From the NCBI GenBank assembly GCA_028673005.1, contig CM054116.1, positions 92,586,707 to 92,650,706 on the forward strand: a DNA stretch of 64,000 nt. Reading direction: 5' to 3'. Source of the stretch: Tanypteryx hageni. Lineage: Eukaryota; Arthropoda; Insecta; Odonata; Petaluridae. The notes below the pieces were generated by a model. The model ran no database searches and had not been told where the DNA came from. It worked only from the letters and a program-made list of their open reading frames with translations. Of this stretch, positions 1 through 12,493 are shown piece by piece; position 1 is the stretch's first letter, and the number at the start of each line of letters is the position of its first letter. Both the position numbers and the translations under genes were made by a program.

Positions 1-1857
1 TTGGTTTTCCCATATTTATTGGAAGGTCACTTGCATCCAAATATGGCGATTCCAAGAATTGTCGAGCTATTTTCCAAACATTTCCTTTTAGAATTTTGAT
101 CATTTGGCTATGTGTTGAGAACAATAAGGCTAATCCGATAAAATGCGATATACAGGAAACTATTCATCACAAAGAGCATTTCGGAAAATGTCAGACATTC
201 GGAATCGTGTTTAAAAGTGTATAGTTTTTACTAAGTTGTAACAGGAAGAAAGAGCAGTTCCCCAAATTCTCAAGGCAGAATTTTCGGCAAAGCACCGAGG
301 TGAGCATTGCCGATGATGCATTTATGAATCGCATAGAAACTGTGAAAAAAGTAGACAGAGGAAATGGTTTGGGAAATATTTGGAGAGAAAAAATTTCAAC
401 GAATTTATCCGAAGATGAACGATGAGAAAAAACCCGAAGAAAGAAAGAGGCCATGGATTCTATAGTATTACTTAAAAGAGGAAAACAGGCTGGAAAATAC
501 GAGAGGAAAGGATTTTTGGGGAATTTGCTTCGGGAGAGGGCGGAAATGTTTTTACGAAAAGAATTATTTTTAATGTTCCAGAAAAGTTTTTCTTCCAACG
601 ATCAAGGAAGGTTTTGGCACGGAAAAACAATTTAATTCTGAAATGTAATTCCAAAAATCGAGGACAATGCTAAGAAATTCCTTTGTATAAGACCCGTTTT
701 TAGATGCTTTATCTAAAAATCAAGATTTTTTGACAGAAAACTTATTCCCCCGTGGTCTATAATATAGATAATTTCCGTCGTGAGTTTGATTAGAGAATAA
801 GAGAATATGATTAAATTCATCATGGTATAGTTTTTTCCTCCTATAGAGTGACTAATCCTTACGCACTTGAATATTGAGATATAACGGGGCTAAATATTTC
901 GAATAAAATATTCTGCATCAAAATCTTGAACAAATTATAGGTTGAAAATGAAGTTTCCCTCGTCTAGAATAATCAGATATTATGTCATGAATAATCAGAT
1001 ATTATGCCATGAATAATAAAATTTATTCTTCCGGACATTTTCGTATGTTTCGTAGTTTGTCATCAAACGATATTGTACGATTACATAAAGATGCCATTTT
1101 TTAATTTAAAAAAGTTTCGAATTCCTATTCTTAAAAAATGACCATTTTAAAAAAAGAGCATCTAAAATTACACGTCAATCACGACAATGCCTACAAAATA
1201 CTTATGTAATTTTTATCAGTTAACTGGATAGGTAGGTAAAAACCTGAACATAAATATTTTCAAGTTACTTTAGGACTGAGACACCGACATTTTAGTCTAA
1301 ATAATTACGGCCATTTCGCATACCCAGAAAATCCATAGTGACAAAATATCTTACCTTCTCATTTTATGTACGCGACTCTTGCCTAGATTACCTCAAACTA
1401 ACATTTTGAAGTGTTATAGTGATATGCGAGGATAAGAGAAAAGGGAGGGAAAATGAGAAAGATGGAGGATGCGAAAAGAAGCAGAAGGAAAGTGAAAATG
1501 GCTAGGAATGCAGAGATCGATTTAACTATTAACTAGAGATTTTGCTTCGCGGTGCTGAGCCGAAGTATGTAAATTTCCTATTAAAACATGCTTTCATGTG
1601 GAACATTTTCTCTGAAAATTATGGCTCATTTTGTGAATATTGCTTAACTGCAGTTGTTGCTTTTTCATGCTCTGTTAATGAGATGCTTTGATGTGGGTCA
1701 AATACGATACAAGAGTTATTAGAAAATTTTATATATATATATTTACCTAATATTTGCGATGGTATTTTGATTTCACGTTACTCAGCTAATTCACGTCACA
1801 GATAATCCAGTCCAAGATACGGTCAGTTGTAGCTAAGAATACCACTGAAATACTATA
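1..1857. other. Gene-free AT-rich stretch
   Basis: I see no open frame with recognisable domains. The few frames between about 190 and 650 overlap on both strands and have biased composition. Apart from a short 22-bp tandem repeat at 967-1010, nothing stands out. Confidence 0.6.
967..1010. repeat. 22-bp tandem duplication
   Basis: Two adjacent 22-bp copies (967-988 and 989-1010), each starting GAATAATCAGATATTATG, differ at one base (T/C). A partial third copy (GAATAATA) follows. It looks like a recent local slippage duplication. Confidence 0.85.
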
Positions 1858-1865
1858 GTCTAAAC

Positions 1866-3271
1866 CAGTGGTGCCCAACCAATGTCTTATCTGGCCCTCA
1901 AATGTAGCGCACGGTGCTTAAAATAATTTATACTATCGTTCGTTTTTCCACAGATGGAATATACCTAAGATTTTAAAAATATTTCAAAGTTTTATTGTAT
2001 TTACGTCGATATATCAGCTTAGTTTGTGTGTTTTGGATGAATCCCAGGAACCCGTGATTAAGGAATGATTTCGCATTTTTAATATTTAATACACCAGTTT
2101 TCATTTAAACATGATATTTATTATTGATACAACATAAATGCACGAGTCTTTAATAAATCCCAATAACACGTGATACATTGTTTGCGACAAATTTGTTGAC
2201 GATGTGGGGATAACAAGAGACTCACTACTAATGTATCCTATATTTAAATTCCCTCAAAGTTAAAATTGAGGGTAGAAAATGTATGAAAGAGGTTTAAAAA
2301 CAATCCAAAATCTATAAAAACCTTCTTCTGTCTCTTTGTGGCTTCCTCTGTCACGGTATAAAAATACAAATAACTCGATAAAGGATTGAGATATTTTTTA
2401 AAATTTGGCAGGAATGTTAGATTGACATGTTTTAAGGTGATGACAAAAAACTCAAAAAAAGTCCTGGGTTCAACTCCAAGGAAGACATTTCTAGTCCCCA
2501 TAAAATAACACGTTAACATCGATTTTCGAGCTATTCTTATTATTTGTGGTTTGCCTTGTTGCCGATTTCGTGTAGTTTCGTACCATTGATTTGGATAACA
2601 GCTTCAGGTCGTATTTATTCACGAAATTTTATAAAAAACTTTCCCGTTGAATTTCAACAGCCATCTCCCTAGTTTATATACATATAATTCACTTGATCAG
2701 AGTAGCTAATTTGGTCGATTATGGGAGGAGCGCATAGTTTCAGATTCATGCAACATGCTACAATTACTTTCGGACCCATTTTTACTAACGACATTCACGG
2801 GCGCGAGAAGAAGCCATTTTGACATTGTATATGCGTTCCATTAAAATTGAATTAATAGCGAGAAACGCAACCTGATCCTTAATCTCAAACTCCTAATAGC
2901 TCAGTGACTAAATAGCAATCACTAAAAAAAATATTTGATATTCATCAGAAATTCTATTGTTACAGCATGCATAAAATCAAAATAATCAAAACTAATTTTG
3001 ACAGTTGAACATTTGGGGCTGAAATTCGGAGAATTATAAAAAAAACCACTTATGAAGGCAATTCTGGTAAAGTTTGACTCGGCACAAAGTTTAAACGAAC
3101 GATTCCCGGGAAATCATTAAAAAATTTCTCGGGAATCGAGAATAAGAAACATCGAGTAAATTCCCGGGAACGGGAATTCCAGGTTTCGAAACTCTACTTA
3201 GAAGTAAGTGGCGCATCGACAATTTAGCACTGAAAAGTGGTGCACGGTAGATAAAATGTTGGGCGCCACTG
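1866..3271. mobile_element. Non-coding hAT-type element, 1.4 kb
   Basis: The left end CAGTGGTGCCCAAC (1866-1879) is matched inverted by GTTGGGCGCCACTG (3258-3271), 13 of 14 positions. The 8-bp GTCTAAAC occurs immediately outside both ends (1858-1865 and 3272-3279), a perfect target-site duplication of hAT length. No transposase domain is visible inside. A minus-strand frame at 2244-2519 (about 91 aa) resembles nothing I know. The right part (about 3100-3185) carries TTCCCGGGAA palindromes that differ from the rest and may be a nested element. I infer a non-autonomous derivative mobilised in trans. Confidence 0.88.
3095..3185. repeat. Cluster of TTCCCGGGAA palindromes
   Basis: ATTCCCGGGAAAT, TTCTCGGGAATCG and ATTCCCGGGAACGGGAATTCC-like motifs occur within 90 bp inside the larger hAT element. 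GC content is higher than in the surroundings. It could be subterminal binding motifs of a nested element; no boundaries were found. Confidence 0.5.
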
Positions 3272-3279
3272 GTCTAAAC

Positions 3280-5489
3280 TATGGAAAAAGCTTGCTTATG
3301 CCATGCAGTGTTAGCTCGGGCGTAGAAGAAGGAACCAATGAACATCTCAGCACTCATTTAATTTGTAGATAAATGAATTTTTTTAAGCACGAGAAATATT
3401 TTGATGAGAAAAAAACGTTTTCCACACTTTCAGCACCCGTATATTGAGCTCACACGAGATTTGCGATAGTATTTCTGAAGTATTTATTTGCGTACCTTTT
3501 TTTTAAAAACTCATTTTAATATTTTTTTTGATTGAATGCGCGTATCACATATCTAAGGACTATTATGTTCGTAAGATGCAACGAATGCCTCAGCCTAAAA
3601 AATCGCCCGTAACCTAACCTAATTTCGCACGTCTTCGTCTACCTTTTTGCGCCGACGTCCGACCATTAAATTTTTACAGCGTGAAACATCATCATAAATT
3701 CAATGAACGGACCGCGGCGGACTTCACTCGTCGGGAGTATGTTCAGCTCTTTATTTTACGGCCCATCCTGTAAATTTAATTAAACCTGTAATCGCAGTTC
3801 GTTTTAGTGCACATTTCTTCTTTTTTTATGCTCGCGCTCCTGTAAGGATTCGTTTGCTTTGCCCTCCATCTAGACCGGCGATATAAGACGAACGAGAAAC
3901 ACAGCTCGAGCAATAAAATTGAAATGTTTCGGAGCATCGCTATATTTACGGTCCGGCAGTAATTATGCCTCTCGTCCCTCTCCTCTTCTCTCTCTCTTGC
4001 TCGGTCTGATTGACCGCGGGCTAAGTTTCCACCATATATACATCGGAATGGCTGAATATAAGCGTGGGAAAGACATGCTACTGTTTTTTTCCGCTGATAC
4101 ATAGAGCTGGTCGAGGAATTCATTTCTTTTTTTTCTGCTCCGCTCTTTCTCCCGTGATGGAGAATTTTATCGTTTAGCAACCGGCAACGAGCTATCACCA
4201 AGGGGGGCACCTTTTGGACCTTCCGAAATTTTGTGTGCGCGGACGCGAAATTTTAATATCCTCGGTGCGCTATCACCGACAAATTCATTGGCCCATTCCT
4301 TTTTAGCTTTAATGTGTTTGCATCATTGTGGATATCAACCGTCTTCCTCATCCCACGCCTCCGTTTCAATCATCAGGAGAGCGGGAAGGGAACATGGATG
4401 CAGCCTCATAGGGTTTAATGTATTACCAGAAATAAACCGTGATCAGCAGCGATGCTTGAGGCAGAATCAAGTGCTGTTTAAAAAATCGGCTAATAATATC
4501 GAAAAAATAGGACGCGGTTTGCCTCACTCCCAATTCTGGCATTGATCCGATTGAAATATCGTTCGTGGTGCTGAAGAAAGCTGAAAGTGTTATAGCATGC
4601 TATTAATTATTTTTCCTCAATATTTACTTGAAATCGAAAACTAAATGCATGGAAAATGTGACAAAGGAGGCTTAAATTTTAAAATCTACGCGAGACAATA
4701 CACGTAAATGAGTGCGCGTTTTTATAGTTATTTTTTAAACATTTTTAAAGAACATCAGTAGTAGAGGATAATTGATTGAAATACGTCAAACATGTCTGGC
4801 CATCTCGATTCTTGAAAATTACATTTAAATCGAACGTTTATAAAAACAAGTAATCCGCGTCATCAATCAGTCTAGACACTAGAGCCTCCTAATTGTTTTT
4901 ATTTATATTTAGTTTAGGTTTGTAAATGGCCGAATTTTGGCCATTAAAATTTCTTACTCTCTTCATTCCCGTTAAAGTGAAATAATTTCGGAGACGGGTA
5001 AATAAATGAACGAAAAACGAAAATATAAAAAATAGTTTTTATACGACAAAAAAACTCCGTATATGTGAATCCGAGCAAGTTATAAAGAGTTAATTTTATG
5101 GCGAACGTTTTTGGGACCATGTGTCATGTTATATATATATATATCAAATTAACTGTTTTGATAACTGTATTATTAAAACTATCCGAATATACTCACACAT
5201 GTGTTTGTATTTATGAATACACATATGCATACGCACAACCGTACGATATTAATGTGAGTGGGCACATGGCACCGTTTTTATTTTCAAACCCCGCAATGGA
5301 GAGAAAAATATCTTCTAGGACTGTCGGTTAAAATATGGACGGTTGGGGAGATTTAAAAATGAAAAAAATCCGCGCTCCGATTCAGATTCTTTGAATCTCC
5401 CATGATGAAAAATGGCGTGGGCCATAATGTGGTCATAAAGCAAAGAAAGGTTTTTGAGGCTCAAAAATGAAAATGGCCGAGATCTTCCT
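3280..5489. other. Gene-free stretch
   Basis: Overlapping short frames at 3776-4545 on both strands have no domain signature. A pyrimidine-rich patch lies at about 3970-4005 and a short (TA) run at about 5130-5145. I see no promoter or exon I could defend. Confidence 0.5.
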
Positions 5490-5503
5490 CCATCATATAT
5501 ATG

Positions 5504-5537
<34 letters not shown>

Positions 5538-5547
5538 TGTATGTATG

Positions 5548-5607
<60 letters not shown>
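5490..5607. repeat. Compound microsatellite (ATGT)n-(TA)n
   Basis: About nine ATGT tetramers (about 5510-5550) pass directly into about 28 TA dinucleotides ending near 5607. Open frames across it are Tyr-Val/Ile-Tyr artefacts of the repeat. Confidence 0.97.
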
Positions 5608-5609
<2 letters not shown>

Positions 5610-6407
5610 TATATATTTGTGCATACACAAAACTGAAATCCGAAGGAACATTTTCTCTGTCCTCCCCGTGTCCCGTGCTCCGACGCTGGAATCGGTTATC
5701 CCTCGACCTCCTCCCCACCCGCAAATTGCTCTACCCCTTTTGCCTCTTCAAACCTATTCCAATTTAGGACTCCCGCTGCCACTAGTTGAGCCGCCGACAA
5801 AGCTGCGACATCTGCTGCCGCCCGTCATTTTGGCACGACACATTTCGAACGGCGTGCCATTTCATGGGCGACCTCCCTCCCTTATATGTGCTGGCCCAAC
5901 ACCTCAAAAATATCGGACGGAGGGTTGGATGGCCAACTGTGATGACAGAAATTGGCGGAGCTGTGTAGATAGAGGGAGGGAGAGGGCGAGAGGTGCATAG
6001 AAAGGGTCAGGAGGCGATTTCGGAAAATGCGGTTCGAGGCTGTAATGGGTTGCAGGCGATTCAGCGAAAAACATCGTTTATTTGTGCTTTTTGGTGTAAA
6101 TAAGCGGTGGCGCATTAGGCATGGGAGCGAAAAAATCGCATCTCTCGGAAAAATAAAATTGGATAACCACGAGATGAATAAGCGACCTCAATTAGACCGT
6201 TATTATCAGTTACGTGACGAACTGAAAACGTTACGTGCATTGCTTTACTGCGTGGTATACATTTTATTCGAAGTCTTTCGAAGGTATTCATCAAAGATCG
6301 CTTTCGTATCCGATGTTTCATAAATTTTTGTGATTTTTAATTTACAAATAAATGAAATATGAAGATTAATTTAACTTTTTTGAAATCTAATGTCTTTTAT
6401 CTATATG

Positions 6408-6412
<5 letters not shown>
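5608..6412. other. Gene-free stretch
   Basis: Several frames of 60-177 aa run through here, but they start inside the microsatellite or are shadows of each other. None has a recognisable motif. The segment 5655-5830 is C-rich and pyrimidine-biased. Confidence 0.45.

Positions 6413-6459
<47 letters not shown>
6413..6459. repeat. (TA)n microsatellite
   Basis: An uninterrupted alternating TA run of about 47 bp after a short TATGTGTA lead-in. Confidence 0.97.
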
Positions 6460-6461
<2 letters not shown>

Positions 6462-6906
6462 CAAAATGCAGCATTCATTAAAAAAATAACTTTTATAAAT
6501 TCTACCTTGTCTTTTAGCTAAAGAGATGATTTGAATGCATTTTCAACAATTAGTTTACAAATAAGATTAGTTAAAAATCCATTGTAAATTTTAAATGATT
6601 TTCTTTGTTATTTTCAATTTGTTGATACTCTGCCAACTACTTGCAATGGATTCTTTCATATATCACTTCTTTCGTAGTAGGTATAAGTAAATTATTTCAA
6701 CATATCGGGATAGCCAAATATTTAATATACAGGGTGTTTCAATAGTATTGTAACAGTTTTAATTTTAATACTGTTTGGTGACTTTTTTGTTCAAGGTTGT
6801 CACTAGCACCTAAATGACTTAAAATTATGTCTAGTCAATTGCAATACATATGTTTGAACTTCTTGATTTTATTATGGTCGCCATGGCCGTGATTAATCAT
6901 ATATAG

Positions 6907-7210
6907 CAGACATGGCCAAAGTGCGGCTCTTTTGCACCCAATGTGCGGCTAGTCGGGGAATGTTATCCATATCTTCCCTAAATCAGTTTTATCTTAACCT
7001 CCCGAAAGCATGTTTAAATATGCGCCGAATCTATGGTACTTATTTTTCGGAGTTGTTAAAGAATAAACAGGCGTTTTGCTAATTTCTTTCCATAGTTTTC
7101 CTTGTGTTGCATTTTAAACCCATTATCACAGTTCTCGCTCGAGTGTGGCTCTTAATGTTTTTGAGGATGCTATGTGCGGCTCGTAGACTCAAGTGTCTTA
7201 GCCACCCTTG
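6907..7210. mobile_element. Degenerate hAT-type MITE
   Basis: The left end CAGACATGGCCAAAGTGCGGCT (first 20: CAGACATGGCCAAAGTGCGG) and the inverted right end CAAGGGTGGCTAAGACACTT share a CA..ATGGCCAA/GTGGCTAA core; GTGCGGCT recurs near both ends. Candidate 8-bp duplications are ATATATAG (6899-6906) and ATATTTAT (7211-7218), 6 of 8 matching. No coding capacity. An old, decayed member of the same broad class as the better-preserved elements elsewhere in the window. Confidence 0.6.
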
Positions 7211-7218
7211 ATATTTAT

Positions 7219-10200
7219 GGTCAGTTTTTTTATCAAATTTTCGTACAAATCTTATAATATTATAATGACTGCGGGAGTTTTCTTTAGAAATTTCAAATTA
7301 ATTCATATAGCTATTCCAGCGCATTTTTTGCTTTATGATAAAGTTCTATAGCGACAATTCACTTTCTTTTTTGTAATTCGCATTCGGTGCCAGAAATTGA
7401 TAATACTAAATAGTGGAAATTGATTTAAAAAATTAAATTTGCTACGGCTTTTTTGAGGGATTAAGTTATTTTGTCAATAAGCAAAAATAGAAAAACGATC
7501 TGAGCTTATAATTGAAAAAATACAATTTTGGAGTTTTCATACAATCAATAACGCTAGAGAAAGAGGACAACTCAGAATCGTCGCGCAAAATAAATCGCCT
7601 CATCAGTCATCCGGTGATCTTCTCTCTCACACTTTCAATCCCGCAGTTACTCATATTCTCACGAGTCCATTAATGGAAGACAGGAAATCAATCGAGTTTG
7701 TAGAGTTTTTTCAGCGGAAAGGATTTTCCAGTGAAGTTCCTGAATCGTACGACCGCCTATGCTCGCCACTATTCTGACCTTAAGGGGAGGGCAGCGGGCG
7801 TAAGATTGAGAGCGGCATTACGTGTCTACGGCGTTCGAGAGGCCTCCATGCTGTCAGATGGAAGAGTAAAAGAGAGGGCAAGGGAATAACTACCGCCAAG
7901 GAATTAGGTGTTGTATCAGTATTCACTACAATGTTGGCTTCCGGAACATCCATCATCATATCTTGACGAATCTCAACATGTTTAAACAAAATTTTTATCT
8001 AATGATTTTTCCTTGCAAACACATCTTTTAGTAAAATAATGGTAACTTTGTGATAAAACATACGCAGGACAAATAGCCTGCAATACTCTGCCTATCCTCA
8101 TAGGATGCAAGTGGATCATAAGAAATTAATTGGTACGACCATTTGTATGATTTATCTTAAGAACAGGTTCCAACACTGCTTTATTAAAATTAATTGTAAT
8201 ACCTAAAATATGCGGATGAAAGGAAACAATTTGCTGCACCGGAATCTCGATCCCATAAATGAGCCAATCATTCAAATATGTAACATATTTCACCGTAAAT
8301 TTCGACTGACTTCCCTGCCCATACATTTTTCTCACCACTGCATAATATATGGAGTCGTGGTATGTCTCAATGGCAACCGCAACATCGAATAATACTTATT
8401 ATTTGCATAAATGCCATAAAACTGTAAAAATCAATGTTTTAAATCAATTTTAATCATACAAGAACCTCAAAGAATAAACTTTATAACTCTTGCCGCGTCA
8501 AACAGGGAAAACTTGGGAAAATTATATCTGCTTGCTTTGCAGCTGACCTACGAGGCGTAGCGTAAATGGAGGTACAAGAGGGAGCGTAGGAAGGTCTCCA
8601 AAGTCGTCCCCGAGAACTTTATTATGCGCACAGCGATCTTCTTCTGTAGTCCTCCGAACGGGAAGTAATACAAACGATGGGGTCAACAAAGTCTGCGGGA
8701 TCCTTGCCAAAAAAAAAAATTCGGAGGAGGTTATCTGTTGCCCCTCTTACTCTCGACGACCGCCAATCTACACGGGCGCCACCCACGCACTCTCTCTCTC
8801 TCTCTCTGCAACCATCTATCTCTCTTTCAACCCTCCGTCTCCTTTTCTTTCCACCCCTTCCCCTCTGTCTCCCCTTTTCTTTTCTACATCCACGCTTATC
8901 GTTCTCCAAGGAGTTTCCCACTTCTCCCTCTATCTCCCTCTCTCCCCCCTCCCGTCCCCCCAGAAAACCCTTCCGCGCCCATTTCCCCTTCGCTTAAATT
9001 TAATCTCGGGCACTACTTCAGAGGAATACAACATTTAGTCTTTATCCAAACCATTTCACTCCGTCTCCTCCCACTTCCACTGACAAGGGTTCTGGGTCCT
9101 TTTTCGTCCTGGGATACGGACTACATTTCCCGGTTGTATTGCAGAAGAAGAACGCAATTCGAGTTTGTAGTGTACGTGTATATATATATATATACATATA
9201 CACCCTATGCTTTCCCAATTCCACCTTGGATATTCCTTTCTCAGTTTACTTTTTTGCATCTTCGTCATTCTGTCTTCCACTTTCTTTCTAACTTTGTAAG
9301 CATACATGATACACACGTATATCTTCATACACATAAATACGTACACACGCACATACATGAATTTTTGGAATACTATTTTAACTGTATATACTCATCTATA
9401 TTTTTAAATATCATGTTTATTGGGCATTAGAATATTTCATTTTCCCAATGAATTGTTCTAGAATTATAGATCCAAGTAATCATTTAAAAACAATGAATTT
9501 GAACGTGATTGCGCTAAACTAAGTCCAAATTTAATTGGTAAAAATATACGAATTTTGGCGAATAAAACCGAAACTTAATGGGATTCGCTGTCTTTTCCTA
9601 TTTATGTTATGGCATTTCCAAAAATCACTTTAAAATATTTTTGTTTTAAATTGTTACGTAGAATGGAGATATTCGTGATGCAAGCTTTACAATATTGCTA
9701 TAAAGGGGCACTTTGAGTGAAGGTTGTTTCAAAACCAAGTTAATAACAAAGTAAACTAAAGAATCAAATAAGTTTTTCTAATTAATCTACTGTATCTAAA
9801 TTTTTATGCCGACAATATATCTGTCTAGAAGATATCTGGGTCAAGACAGCAAAAACCACGTAATTGAATACAACTCGAGGAAATTTCTAGCCTTATTATT
9901 TTTTCCGGAGATACAATGTACGTAGAGGAATAGGGCTGACGGAATGACACTTGGAGCACGGAGATCTCGCTTTTGGGTCTGTGCCAGAAACTCTCAAGGA
10001 ATTTCAACTCGCGTGATTCCTTTTTCTATAATGCATCACCAGAAAGTTCAATGGGATTGGCCTTCCTGTTGTGCGCGAGATCGCTTCATCAAAGTCAGTA
10101 GAATAGGTCTTGGATATGCATGCTTCCTTTTGCTAGTGTGATCATCTCCATACAAATGGCGTTAAAGTTCGGATTCTACACGTTTTGGATTTACTTGTTT

Positions 10201-11925
10201 TGTCTTGCATAATCATACTTTTCCTTAGGAATAATATAGTGCTGAACATGTGAAATTAAATTTGAAGAAATGGTTTCCGGAAAAATCATTGTTTTTATAA
10301 ATTCCAATGTTAATTTTTGAAATTATTAATTTCTTCAAATTGCGCTTATAAAATTCTAAGGAATTGACATAAATTATTATGCAGCTTTTTCAGAAACATT
10401 GTTTCAGAAAATAATATCTTTTTCATAAAAAAGGAAAATACTGAAACTTTTTGGTTCATCCGCATGAATTATCTGTCAATGATATTTTATTAAGTTGATC
10501 TAATCTTTGAAATATATGCGTTAATGTTTACGGTTAGATTTGTCAAGTGTGACAAATCTGTTAGCGCACTGTTGCGTCCTGTAATGTTTTATTTGGCACT
10601 TCCACTCAGAAAATTTTAGTTGGAACCATTCCATCCACTGTCTTCATAGAACTTTGCTTGATTGCTTGGTGGTGCAACAGTTTGTTTGGTTTCATTGTTT
10701 GCATCATGGAGCATTTTTCCACAAATAGTGCTAGAATATTTTGGACAGCCATCATTTTGGAGGCTATAGAGTCGAATTTTTTTTTCAAGGCAGTGCATTT
10801 CTCATTTCAATGGATTGCAAACAAATTTGTTTAAAAAACATTCGTGTTGATTAAGTAGCTTTCAGGCAGTAATAACTTCGAAAATTATCTCAAAACCTTG
10901 GGCAAAGTTTCATGGTGCAGTATACCTGGAGATTTTTTTGAGATGGTGAATATATTTTCCTCTGAAATGAATAAAAAGGAAATATAAAGTAAATCAATCA
11001 TAATATGTGTATAGAATCAAAGGGAAGATCATTACATGTATTAATAGATATCTAAACAACTAATGTAAAATTTAATCAGACCGATGAAGAAAAGAAAAAA
11101 AAGTAAATATAGAAGGAAAATGCGAAGTTTCGATAAAGTAAATGGCGCAGAGAATACTTGTAAATTATTGCGATGTGAATTTATAGCGTTGTCTCGCGCG
11201 CTTCTGTCAAAATGCTCACTTTCGCAATTTTTTCTTCCTTGTATTTGATGCGTTCTTACAAAATATTTGTTTAGGGACTTAACAAAAAAGAGCAAAAGAA
11301 GCTTCAGAAAGCAAGGTTAATTGTTTAGTCGATATTAATATCAGAAGTAATATATATTTGCATTACGATTTTCAGTTATGAAAACACTGCTTTTAAAGCA
11401 AATATTTTAATTTATTATTTCTAAAAAGGCATATATTCATACATACATACAAATATAAAAATTTTAATTCCCCAGTAACTTATGAGTTGAATCCGAGAGT
11501 TTACTTGAACTAAATAAATCGGGATAAAAATATATATTATCGATCGTATAATTCTTTTGTGAGCAATTTGAAAAATAATCCCTCCATCTTAGGATAATGT
11601 TATGAAGAGTTTCAAACGATTTATGGCAATACAGAGCTCCATCAATTTCACTTTACCTAAATTATTGACATTTATATTTATCACTGATTAGACTAAATTA
11701 GGCAAATGAATATGTTACGAGCAGAAACTTTTTATTTAATATTTATCTTAGAATATGTGAACATTTAATAATCAATTTTTATGTAAATTATATTTAAGCA
11801 ATTAAAATTTACTGGAAACATATTTCAGCCATAGCTATGTTAACACGTTATTAATTAGCAAAGTTTAATTGCTTGAAATGGAGAAATTCCTTAATTAGTA
11901 CCCGAAGAGCCCATGGTAAAATGTA
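7219..11925. other. Long gene-free stretch
   Basis: There are no domain-bearing frames. It includes a strong pyrimidine tract at 8768-9000, a short (TA) array at about 9180-9195, and AT-rich sequence from 9400 to 11900. Short frames at 7780, 8126 and 11041 (minus strand) show no family resemblance. Confidence 0.5.
8768..9000 (+). repeat. Polypyrimidine tract with (CT)n core
   Basis: The plus strand is almost entirely C and T for about 230 bp, with a (TC)n run at about 8790-8810 and several CCCT/TCTCC blocks. Apparent 100-230 aa frames here are Ser/Pro/Leu-rich translation of the tract, not genes. Confidence 0.85.
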
Positions 11926-12047
11926 GTCATAACTAGACCGCGGATCTTTAGGTAAAAACCTATTTTTTTCCTGAGTAGATATCTCAATATACAATTGTAT
12001 ATATACGTTTCATGAATAATTAACCCCGAAAACGTATATTTTATAGT

Positions 12048-12145
12048 GCCTAAAAATGCCTATTTTGACATTAATGTCTAAAAATGCCTATTTCGACGTT
12101 AATGCTTATTTTTGTCATTTTCATGCAAAAAAAGCCTAAAAAGGG
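12048..12145. repeat. Left subterminal GCCTAAAA motif cluster
   Basis: GCCTAAAAATGCCTATTTTG, TCTAAAAATGCCTATTTCG, and GCCTAAAAAGGGCTA recur within 100 bp. By analogy with other hAT elements these may be transposase binding sites; that is inference. Confidence 0.6.
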
Positions 12146-12167
12146 CTAATTTTCTAAAATAATCGAC

Positions 12168-12175
12168 TATAAAAG
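12168..12175 (+). promoter_or_regulatory. Candidate TATA box of the hAT transposase
   Basis: TATAAAAG lies about 320 bp upstream of the proposed start codon, in a gap between the subterminal repeats and the 5' leader. A TCAGT initiator-like pentamer at 12221 is further away than usual, so the exact transcription start is open. Confidence 0.55.
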
Positions 12176-12304
12176 CAGATTTTGGTATTATTCATATTTT
12201 TTAAACTGACTGTGCAATGTTCAGTCATGGGTTGGAAATGTCCTTCGCACCACGGTCACGATCAAGTGGCGAACAGCAGCTCGGACCTGTCTCGCGTTCG
12301 GCGG

Positions 12305-12425
12305 GGTTATTCTGTTTCCCAGTGTCACGTGATACGACAATGTAACAATGCCTTTAATCTGATGTTGCGTTTATTCCTCGTTGTTACATTGTCATATCGT
12401 GCGACACGGGAAAACGAGAATAACC
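12305..12425. repeat. Imperfect inverted repeat in the hAT leader
   Basis: The arm at 12305-12350 (starting GGTTATTCTGTTTCCC) is complementary to 12379-12425 (inverted, starting GGTTATTCTCGTTTTCCC) over about 45 bp with a few mismatches, around a loop of about 28 bp. GATACGACAATGTAAC is the best-conserved part. A transcript would fold into a long hairpin just before the start codon. It could be a nested MITE or a regulatory structure. Confidence 0.85.
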
Positions 12426-12493
12426 ACGCAGTCCATCTCCAGACTGCAGAGGGTAAAGGTGAGAAGTGTGAACGTGAAAATTGTGAAAGTGCA

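Noticed and set aside
2244..2519. Minus-strand 91-aa frame inside the first hAT element
   Set aside because: No transposase motif and AT-driven composition.
3608..3624. Telomere-like AACCTAACCTAA
   Set aside because: Only two units; too short to be a telomeric remnant.
5454..6000. Open frames of 60-177 aa
   Set aside because: They are translations of the (ATGT)n/(TA)n array and its flanks on both strands, giving Tyr/Ile/Val repeats.
6728..6745. ACAGGGTGTTTCA-like transposon end
   Set aside because: No inverted partner or target duplication was found nearby.
8622..9430. Frames of 99-230 aa on both strands
   Set aside because: They follow the polypyrimidine tract; Ser/Pro/Leu-rich with no domain.
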